DNA from: CAYMLQ01 sp964390795
GTDB lineage: Bacteria > Verrucomicrobiota > Kiritimatiellia > RFP12 > UBA1067
Direction: 5' to 3'
Assembly (NCBI GenBank): GCA_964390795.1
Contig: CAYMLQ010000299.1
Span: forward strand, 1 to 7,644
DNA: 7,644 nt
Part shown: positions 1-6,397 of the stretch, piece after piece
Position numbering within the stretch: position 1 is the first letter of the stretch
How the letters are laid out: each line of letters begins with the position of its first letter
Notes under the pieces: generated by a model
What the model was told of the DNA's origin: nothing
What the model saw: only the letters and a program-made list of their open reading frames with translations
Databases searched by the model: none
Program-made: the position numbers and the translations under genes

Positions 1-97
1 AGACGAACGGCTGCTGTTTCCATTTGATGATCAGGAACAGCAGCCCGGCGACCGCCGCGGCGACCACGAAGGCGAGATAGGCGGGGGAGTTTAACAT
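1..97 (-). CDS. N-terminus of a GntP-like organic-acid permease (partial, cut by window edge)
   Basis: Only the first 32 residues are visible. They start MLNSPAYLAFVV, continue as one strongly hydrophobic helix (about residues 6-24), then a short basic stretch (IIKWKQQPFV) as the window ends. A first helix followed by a K-aromatic-K turn and then a new hydrophobic start resembles the N-terminus of GntP-family gluconate/organic-acid:H+ symporters. This is a resemblance in a short piece, not a domain match. The ATG at 97-95 lies inside the last codons of uxaC, so the genes overlap by 7 bases (91-97) and translation is probably coupled; no clear ribosome binding site of its own is seen. Next to uxaC, the most likely role is uptake of a hexuronate or related sugar acid. 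Other multi-helix transporter families cannot be excluded from 32 residues. Confidence 0.5.
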   Translation of the reverse strand, partial: MLNSPAYLAFVVAAAVAGLLFLIIKWKQQPFV

Positions 98-1506
98 AGC
101 TTCAGGTCGAACCCGAAGTACCTCACCGCGTTGCGGTAGCAGATGTCCTTCACGATCTCGCCGGTCCAGGCGATGTCGTTGGGGATCTTGCCCTGCGTGA
201 TGTCGGTGCCCAGCAGGTTGCAGAGGATGCGGCGGAAGTACTCGTGGCGCGTGTAGCTGAGGAAGGAGCGGCTGTCCGTGAGCATGCCGACGAAGCGCGA
301 GAGCAGGCCGAGCTGCGAGAGCGCCTCGAGCTGGCGCAGCATGCCGTCCTTCTGGTCGTTGAACCACCAGCCGCTGCCGAACTGCATGCGCCCGGCCTCG
401 GGCCCGCGCTGGAAGTTGCCCAGCATCGTGCCGATCATCTCGTTGTCGCACGGGTTGAGCGTGTAGATGACCACGCGCGGCAGCGCGTCCGCCTGCTCCA
501 GGCGGTCGAAGAGGCGCGACAGCGGCACAGCCACCTTCCAGTCGCCGATGCTGTCGAACCCGGTGTCCGGACCCAGCTTCTGAAACATCTTGGTGTTGTT
601 GTTGCGCATGGCCCCGTAGTGGATCTGCACGCTCCAGTCGGACGCGGCGTCCATGCGAAGCCCCTCGAACAGGAAGGCCGAGCGGAAGGCGGCGACCTCC
701 TCCCGCGTCGCCTCGCCCCCCTGCCGCACGCGGGAAAAGATCCCCCGGATCTCGGCGCCGGTGTAGGGCTCGGCATAGAGCGTGTCCAGCCCGTAATCGG
801 ACAGGCGGCAGCCGCTCTGGCCGAAGAAGGCGTGCCGCGCCTGCAGGGCGCAGAGCAGCTCGTCCCACGTGCCGACCGGCAGCCCGGCCGCGGCGGACAG
901 CTTATCCAGCCAGCCGTTCCAGAAGGCGGGGCGGTCGATGGCCATGGCCTTGTCGGGGCGCCAGGTGGGCAGCACCTGCGTGGAGAAGCCGGAGGCCTTG
1001 ACCCGCGCGTGGTGCTCCAGCGTGTCGGCCGGGTCGTCGGTGGTACAGACCAGCCTGACGTTGCTGCGCGTCATCAAGCCGCGCGCGCTGAAGTCCGGCT
1101 GCGCCAGCTTCTCGCCGGTCGCCTGCCAGATCTGCTCGGCGGTCGCGGGGGTCAGCAGCTCAAAAATATCGAAGTAGCGCGCGAGTTCGAGCTGCGACCA
1201 GTCGAACAGCGGGTTGCGCAGCAGGTACGGCATGGTCTCCGCAAACTTTTGAAACTTCTCGCGGTCGGGCGCGTCTCCGGTGATGAAGCGCTCGTCGAGG
1301 CCGTTCGAGCGCAGGGCGCGCCACTTGTAATGGTCGCCCCCAAGCCAGACGCGCGTCATGTTCGCCCAGCGCGTGTCGTCCGCGACCTCCGCCGGCGGCA
1401 GGTGGCAGTGATAATCGATGATCGGCATCTGGGCCGCATAACCGTGGTACAGCTCGCGAGCGGCGGGGTTCTGCAGCAGGAAATCGTCGTGAATGAAGTT
1501 TCTCAT
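91..1506 (-). CDS. uxaC: Glucuronate (uronate) isomerase UxaC
   Basis: This is the first enzyme of hexuronate catabolism. It converts D-glucuronate to D-fructuronate and D-galacturonate to D-tagaturonate (EC 5.3.1.12) in the cytoplasm. The 471-residue product matches the usual family length (about 470) and the whole chain reads as UxaC. It has the metal-binding HxH in DYHCHLPP (H33, H35) near the N-terminus, then GDHYKWRALRSNG, a TTDDP segment, WRPDKA, IGALRNNN-like HYGAMRNNN, LNPCDNE, GSGWWFNDQKDGM, and the C-terminal MLTDSRSFLSYTRHEYFRR. The family belongs to the amidohydrolase superfamily. The start ATG at 1506 gives MRNFIHDDFLL, which aligns with the known N-terminus. It has no good Shine-Dalgarno sequence, and a promoter-like -10 lies only about 10 bases upstream. 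It overlaps the downstream permease start and diverges from the CpaF-like gene. No frameshift or missing motif is visible. Confidence 0.97.
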   Translation of the reverse strand: MRNFIHDDFLLQNPAARELYHGYAAQMPIIDYHCHLPPAEVADDTRWANMTRVWLGGDHYKWRALRSNGLDERFITGDAPDREKFQKFAETMPYLLRNPLFDWSQLELARYFDIFELLTPATAEQIWQATGEKLAQPDFSARGLMTRSNVRLVCTTDDPADTLEHHARVKASGFSTQVLPTWRPDKAMAIDRPAFWNGWLDKLSAAAGLPVGTWDELLCALQARHAFFGQSGCRLSDYGLDTLYAEPYTGAEIRGIFSRVRQGGEATREEVAAFRSAFLFEGLRMDAASDWSVQIHYGAMRNNNTKMFQKLGPDTGFDSIGDWKVAVPLSRLFDRLEQADALPRVVIYTLNPCDNEMIGTMLGNFQRGPEAGRMQFGSGWWFNDQKDGMLRQLEALSQLGLLSRFVGMLTDSRSFLSYTRHEYFRRILCNLLGTDITQGKIPNDIAWTGEIVKDICYRNAVRYFGFDLKLC

Positions 1507-1516
1507 AGTGGTTTCT

Positions 1517-1545
1517 ATTTAATCACACCGAGCCCCGACTTTCGA
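1517..1545 (-). promoter_or_regulatory. Candidate promoter for uxaC
   Basis: On the minus strand, TCGAAA (1545-1540) and TTAAAT (1522-1517) are separated by 17 bases. Each matches the sigma-70 consensus at 4 of 6 positions. Transcription would begin around 1510, only a few bases before the ATG at 1506, giving a nearly leaderless message. This agrees with the lack of a Shine-Dalgarno sequence. A short inverted repeat, TTTCG-AG-CGAAA (1540-1551), overlaps the -35 and could be an operator, but it is too short to be convincing. Hexamers of this quality occur by chance. Confidence 0.3.
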
Positions 1546-1571
1546 GCGAAAAGGCGACGCGTGGAATGAGA

Positions 1572-1601
1572 TTGACAGAAGCGGCCCGACTAGGTAATCA
1601 T
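1572..1601 (+). promoter_or_regulatory. Candidate promoter for the cpaF-like gene
   Basis: A perfect -35 hexamer TTGACA (1572-1577) is followed after 18 bases by AATCAT (1596-1601, 4 of 6 to the -10 consensus). GGTAAT (1593-1598) with a 15-base spacer is an alternative. The first pairing puts the transcription start at about 1608, exactly the chosen ATG. If real, the message would be leaderless, and the alternative upstream start at 1566 would not be transcribed from it. Confidence 0.35.
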
Positions 1602-1607
1602 TCCATT

Positions 1608-2690
1608 ATGGAAGAAGCTTATTCACACCTTGAACTCTTCTTTGAGCCGATCCGTCAATTTCTCGAGAATGATGACGTTTCGGAAATCCTGATCAACGGG
1701 CCCAATCAGGTCTACATCGAAAAGAAGGGCAGGCTGCAGCCCACTGACGCCTGCTTTGTCAGCGAGCAGGCCCTCAGGGCCGCCGCCGTCAACGTCGCCA
1801 AGAGCGTGGGCCGCCAGCTGACCGAGGAGTGCCCGCGCCTCGACGCCCGGCTGCCCGACGGCTCTCGCGTCCACGTGGTGGTTCCGCCGCTCACCCGCTG
1901 CGGCACGGTCGTCGCCATCCGTAAATTCAAGAGGGAAAAGATCGCCATCGCCCAGTTGATCGCCAGCGGCAGCACCACCGCCGACGGAGGGCAATTGCTC
2001 GACGCCCTCGCGAAACTCCACCAGAACATCATCGTTTCCGGCGCCACCTCCTCGGGGAAAACCTCGGTGCTGAACGTGCTCAGCTCCTTCATCCCCGAGA
2101 ACGAGCGCATCCTGGTGATCGAAGACGCCAGCGAGCTGCAAATCCAGCAGAAACACGCGGTTTGCTTTGAGACCCGCAGGCCGGACAAGAACAACAAGGG
2201 CGAAGTGACGATCCGCGATCTGCTCCATTCGGCGCTGCGCCTGCGCCCCGACCGCCTGATCATCGGCGAAATCCGCGGCGGCGAGGCGCTCGACCTCTTG
2301 CAGGCTCTGAACACCGGCCACTCGGGAAGCATGTCGACCATCCACGCCAACGGCCCGCGCGAGTGCCTCTCGCGCGTCGAGACCTGCGCGCTGCTGAGCG
2401 GCATCGATCTCCCGCTCGGCGCGCTGCGCACGCAAATCGCCTCCGCCATCGACGTGGTGGTGCATACGGCGCGCCTCTCGAACGGCGCGCGCAAAATCAC
2501 GGCCATTTCGGAAGTGCTGGGACTCAAGGACGGCGAGTATGTCCTGCAGGATCTCTACGTGTTCAAAATTCGGCGCATCAGCCCGGACGGCAGCATCGAC
2601 GGCTTCTTTACGGGAACCGGCTGCAAGCCGACCTTCCTGAAAGATGCGCGCCTGCGCAGGTTGCCGCTGAACGAGGCGATGTTCGAGCCG
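1608..2690 (+). CDS. cpaF: CpaF/TadA-family secretion ATPase (3' end lost in assembly gap)
   Basis: This is a hexameric cytoplasmic ATPase of the T2SS/T4SS (VirB11-PulE) superfamily, CpaF/TadA branch, which powers assembly of Tad/Flp pili or related secretion. 361 residues are visible. The N-terminal part has VSEILINGPNQVYIEKKGRL and DARLPDGSRVHVVVPPL. The ATPase core has a Walker A at residues 145-152 (GATSSGKT), an Asp box (VIEDASELQI), the Walker B region RPDRLIIGEIRGGEALDLL with Glu221, and a His box NTGHSGSMSTIHANGP. The Walker A has T-S-S where T-G-S is common. The sequence ends LRRLPLNEAMFEP at the gap, and family members normally end within a few residues of such a segment, so little is probably missing. 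ATG 1608 is preferred over in-frame ATG 1566 because homology begins just after it, although neither has a good Shine-Dalgarno sequence. No other tad genes are in view, so its substrate system is unknown. Confidence 0.93.
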
Positions 2691-2790
2691 NNNNNNNNNN
2701 NNNNNNNNNNNNNNNNNNNNNNNNNNNNNNNNNNNNNNNNNNNNNNNNNNNNNNNNNNNNNNNNNNNNNNNNNNNNNNNNNNNNNNNNNN
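2691..2790. other. Assembly gap (100 N)
   Basis: Exactly 100 ambiguous bases, the conventional placeholder for a gap of unknown size. It hides the 3' end of the plus-strand CpaF-like gene, the 3' end of the minus-strand kinase gene, and any terminator between them. The true distance between the flanks, and whether other genes lie there, cannot be known from this sequence. Confidence 0.98.
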
Positions 2791-5700
2791 TACTGCTGCA
2801 CCGACTTGTACCCCACGCACTCCACCGTCACCTTGTGGTTCTCGTTCGGCGTAACCGCCAGCACGCTTCCCGCCGTAACCGACCGTCCATCAACCGAAAC
2901 CACTGCGTTTCGAGGGTTCACCCTGATTTCGAAGGCCGCACTGCTTACAGCCGCAGGCACCGCCGGCGGCTTCTCCGGCACGCGGTTCGTGGGCTGCAAG
3001 GTCACGGGCGGCGGGTTCGCGGTGTGTTGCGTCACGGCCGGTGTCACCGGAAGTACGGCCGGTGGCTTCGCGACAGGCGGCACCGCGGAGGTCACGGCCG
3101 GTAGAACCGGCGGAACAGCGACCGCAGCCGGCTCCAGTGCGCCGATCACCCACTCGACACCGCCTGAACACGGCAGGAGCACCGTCTCGCTGTGCGGGCG
3201 GAAACGGCTGCCGCCGTCAACAGCGATCGGCTCTTCAAGCAGCTCGCCTGACACCGGCAGCTCCAAATCCCGCTTTTCACCGTCCGCCAGACTGAGCCGC
3301 TCCTTGACCTCTCGGCACGTCACCTGCACGGCCGTGCCGGAGCGGTTGACCAGCCGCAGGACACAGACGGACTTCTGCTGCTCCAGCGCCTTGCGAAGCG
3401 CCGCAATGTCTGACGCGAAGAGCGTTCCGGCCGCCGCATGGCCAAGCACGCCAGCGGCGGACTTCAGCCGCTGCGCCCGCTGGCCCAGCGGCTCTTTCTG
3501 CGTCATGGTCTGCTCGATCAGCTTCACATACGCGCCGCGAACAGACTGCCATTTAGCCTTGAGGTCGGCATCCGACAGATCGTCCAGCGTGAAGCCCCCC
3601 AGCAGCGCAACGCCCTCGGCACAATCGGACAGCAGCCCCTTCTGAATGGCCGCGCTGAGCTCATCCAGCCGCTGGGTGGCGGCTGCCAGTGCCTGTACCC
3701 GCTTCCGGGCCTCCTCCGCTTCAGCCTTCGCTTTCGCTTCACGCTCAGCCTTGGCCTGTTCCGCCGTCACCTGGGCCGCTTTCGTTTGCGCCTCGGCCGC
3801 CTGAGCCGCCTTGGTTTGCGCTTCCGTCACACGCTTGAGGGCGTCGTCAAATGAGGCGGCCACCAGCTCCTTGAGCAGGGGCGCACTCTTTGCCATCAGC
3901 AGCAGGCGTTCGCGCTCCACGTTGCCGTCCTTGCCTTCGGCATAGGCGGTCCGCGCCGCATCGCTCACAAGCACCACATACGCTGCGGCTTTTTGCGCGA
4001 GCAGCGCGCGCAGCGCTGTCAGCCGCGCAGCCTTCTCTGCCTCGTCCACACCGGGCCAAGCCTGCTTTTCCTGCTCGGCCAACATGGCCGCAACCGTTTC
4101 AGCCGCTGCCCAGTCGGCGGAGCGCTCGATCTTCTCGGGTATCGCGCGCTTCAACCCGCCGTAGACCGGATCGCTCTCGGGCGGTACCACCGCGGGTTTC
4201 TCCGGAGGCTTTTCGGCGGGTTTCTCCGGCGGCGGCGCGTCCTCCCTCACGACCGCGTTCGTGACGATTGTCGGGTCTGTCTTCGGTGTGTCTGGAAGCG
4301 CCGGGGGGGTGACGTTGGGCGGCTTCACGACGGGTTTGTTGCCCAGCTGCGTCAGGAACTGGCCGAGGCTGGTGTCGCGCAGGTTGAAGTTCGATCCGAG
4401 CCAGACGCCGCCGAGCCCGAAAATCAGCAGAGCGGCAGCGGCGCTGCCCACGATCATGACGGCCTTGTGCGTCTTCCGGCGCGCGGCCTCCCGCTTGCCG
4501 GCGGCGATCAGGCCGCCGGGGGCGGCGGCCGTCGCCTCAAGGGGCCGCGTACCCAGCGTCACGCAGTGCTCCTCCGCGCCGGAGCCGCCCGAGAAGGTCG
4601 CCATGGTCACTTCGCCGGACTCGAACCCGTCATCGTGCGTCAGGCCGCCGGCTTCGGGCTTCAGCGCCGCCTCCAGCGCCACGCGCATGTCGGCCGCGCT
4701 GTGATACCGAGCCTCGGGTTTCTCGGCGAGCACCTTGAGGATCACCGGCTTGAGCCGCGGGTATTGGACAAAGGCCGCGGCGTCGAACGCGACGGGCGGC
4801 GGCTTGCGGATGCGGTCCTGAAACGCCAGCCACGCGGAGTTCAGATCGGTCGGCAGGCGGTCGAACACCGGCTTGCCGGACAGCGCCTCATACAGGCAAA
4901 GGCCCAGGGCGTACAAGTCCGACTGCGGCGAGCCGCGGTCGCCGCCGGTGTCGGCGAACTCCGGCGGCATGTAGTCCAGCGTGCCGGGAACGCCGCCGAC
5001 GGTCACCGTGCCGCTCACGTCGCGCGCCACGCCGAGATCGAAGATCTTGCCCTTCTCGGGCTGGCCCACCGGCGCATAGAGGTTGCCTGGCTTGATGTCG
5101 CGGTGGATGATCGGGCGCGCGCTCCCGTGCAGGAACTGGAGCGCCGAGAGGTAACCGCAGAAAAGCGGGATCGCCTCCGTGACTTCCAACCGGCCCTCGT
5201 GCTTCAGGCGGGGCCGCAGGGTCCAGCCCGGCATGCCCTCCAGAAACTCCATCACCAGAAAGAACTGCTTCTCGCCGGCTGTGCCGTCAAGGACCATGAA
5301 ATCGACATATTTGACGAGGTTCGGGTGCGGATACTGCTGAAGGATCTTGGCCTCTTTGATGAAGCGGTCCGACTGCTTTTCGGAGAAAAGGTACTTCACC
5401 GCGACCAGCATGCCGTCACTCATGCGGCGAGCCTTAAAGACCTCGCCGAAGCCGCCGCGCCCCAGAACGGCGAGCAGCTCGTACTCGTCCTTGTTCTTGT
5501 GGCGGATGCGGCGGTAACGGATTTTGCGGAACTCCTCCAGCATGGCCGAGAAGGTCGCGAAGCGCTGCTCGCGCCGGGGCGCGAGGCTCTTCGCCACCAG
5601 CGCCTTGGCGTTGCTCAGCACGCGGAACACGCCGGGACGGAACGAGGGCGACGGGGAAGCTTGGTCGCGCCAGCGGTTGAGGTAGCCGATATGCGCGGTC

Positions 5701-6386
5701 TCGCCCAGCGCCTCATACGGCAGCGAACCCGTCAGCGCCTGATAAAAACAGACCCCCAGACTGAAGATGTCCGACAGCTCGTCGCCGCGGAAGCCGTTGA
5801 CGGTGATGAAGTCCGGCGCCATGTAGTCGAAGGTGCCCTTCCAGCCCGCCGTGCTCATCTGCCCGCTGTCATCGCGGCGCGCGATGTCGAAATCGATCAG
5901 CTTGGCCTTGCCTTCCTTGGTGATGAAAATATTCGACGGCTTGAGGTCGCGGTGCGTGATGCCGCGCTCGCGCGCATGGATGAGGCCCGCCAGGCACTGC
6001 TCGAACACCTCCTCCACCTGGGGCCACGGCAGCCCGGTATTGGCGTTCTTGAGGCGGTCGCTGAGCGTCTCGCCCTCCAGCAGTTCCATCACCAGGCACT
6101 GCGCCTCGTCCCACTCGCCGGCATGCCAGGCGAAGCAGTCGCGGTAGCTCACAATGCTCGTGTGCGACAGGCGCCGCAGGATCTCGGCCTGCTCCTGAAA
6201 CTTGTGGCGGAGCTTCTCGTCCTCGCCCGTGACGCGTACGACCTTTAGGGCGACCACCTCGTCCCGCTTGACATGCGGCGGCGCGTCCGCAACGCAGCGC
6301 GCCTTATACACGCGGCCTTGCGCACCGTCGCCGATCAGCGCAATCAGCTCGTAGTCGCCGATCAGCTCTTTGTTCGTTTCGCCCAT
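2791..6386 (-). CDS. Membrane-spanning Ser/Thr kinase with two tandem kinase domains, coiled coil and PEGA domain (3' end in gap)
   Basis: A receptor-like eukaryotic-type protein kinase with 1198 residues visible. Kinase domain 1 (about 12-290) has glycine loop IGDGAQGRVY (18-27), Lys48, HRDLKPSN (145-152, catalytic Asp147) and DFD (165-167) where DFG is usual. APD replaces APE, and Gln66 stands at the expected alpha-C Glu. Kinase domain 2 (about 302-590) is closer to consensus: GRGGFGEVFK (309-318), Lys331, Glu345, HRDIKPGN (428-435, Asp430), DLG (450-452), PPE (474-476). A basic stretch, KREAARRKTHK, precedes one transmembrane helix (about 642-664), so the kinases should be cytoplasmic and the rest outside the membrane. 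The outer part has a Pro-rich linker (from about 684), an Ala/Glu/Lys-rich coiled coil (about 845-915), a Pro/Val-rich linker (about 1085-1147) and a PEGA-like domain (from 1152) cut by the gap. Start ATG 6386 has a ribosome binding site and follows the phosphatase stop by 4 bases. Substrate and ligand are unknown. Confidence 0.93.
3770..3824 (-). repeat. 30-bp tandem duplication in the kinase coiled coil
   Basis: Two 25-base segments (3770-3794 and 3800-3824) match at 21 of 25 positions with a period of 30 bases. They encode the consecutive ten-residue units EAQTKAAQAA and EAQTKAAQVT (residues about 855-874). This is an in-frame internal duplication that lengthens the predicted extracytoplasmic coiled coil. 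Confidence 0.75.
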
Positions 6387-6390
6387 ACCC

Positions 6391-6397
6391 TCACCTT
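6391..6397 (-). promoter_or_regulatory. Ribosome binding site for the kinase, overlapping the phosphatase stop
   Basis: The minus strand reads AAGGTGAGGGTATG. AAGGTGA (6397-6391) can pair with the 16S anti-Shine-Dalgarno and sits 4 bases before the ATG at 6386. Its TGA is itself the stop codon of the phosphatase, so ribosomes finishing the phosphatase are placed to begin the kinase. This site decides for ATG 6386 over the in-frame ATG at 6428, which lies inside the phosphatase gene. Confidence 0.75.

Noticed and set aside
1540..1551. Inverted repeat TTTCG-AG-CGAAA as an operator.
   Set aside because: Five-base arms are expected by chance. It is noted under the uxaC promoter but not called as a separate feature.
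244..1569. Long plus-strand open frame opposite uxaC.
   Set aside because: Its translation is Arg/Ala/Val/Leu-rich without motifs, as expected for the antisense of a high-GC gene; uxaC on the minus strand is unmistakable.
1566..1607. Upstream in-frame ATG adding 14 residues to the CpaF-like protein.
   Set aside because: The added residues have no family resemblance and the site overlaps the best promoter -35. It is kept only as a weaker alternative start.
3001..3102. Recurring GTCACGGCCGGT-like words at 3031 and 3091 (and a near copy at 3001) suggesting a binding-site array.
   Set aside because: They fall in the coding sequence of the Pro/Val/Thr-rich linker, where repeated PAVT-type codons explain them.
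2806..3645. Plus-strand open frame rich in Ser/Thr/Gly opposite the kinase ectodomain, resembling a secreted low-complexity protein.
   Set aside because: It is the antisense of the Pro/Val/Ala-rich linkers and coiled coil; the minus-strand frame is continuous with the kinase and has a PEGA-like end.
3993..6248. Plus-strand open frame of about 750 residues opposite the kinase.
   Set aside because: Composition is typical of high-GC antisense and it lies wholly over well-conserved kinase motifs on the minus strand.
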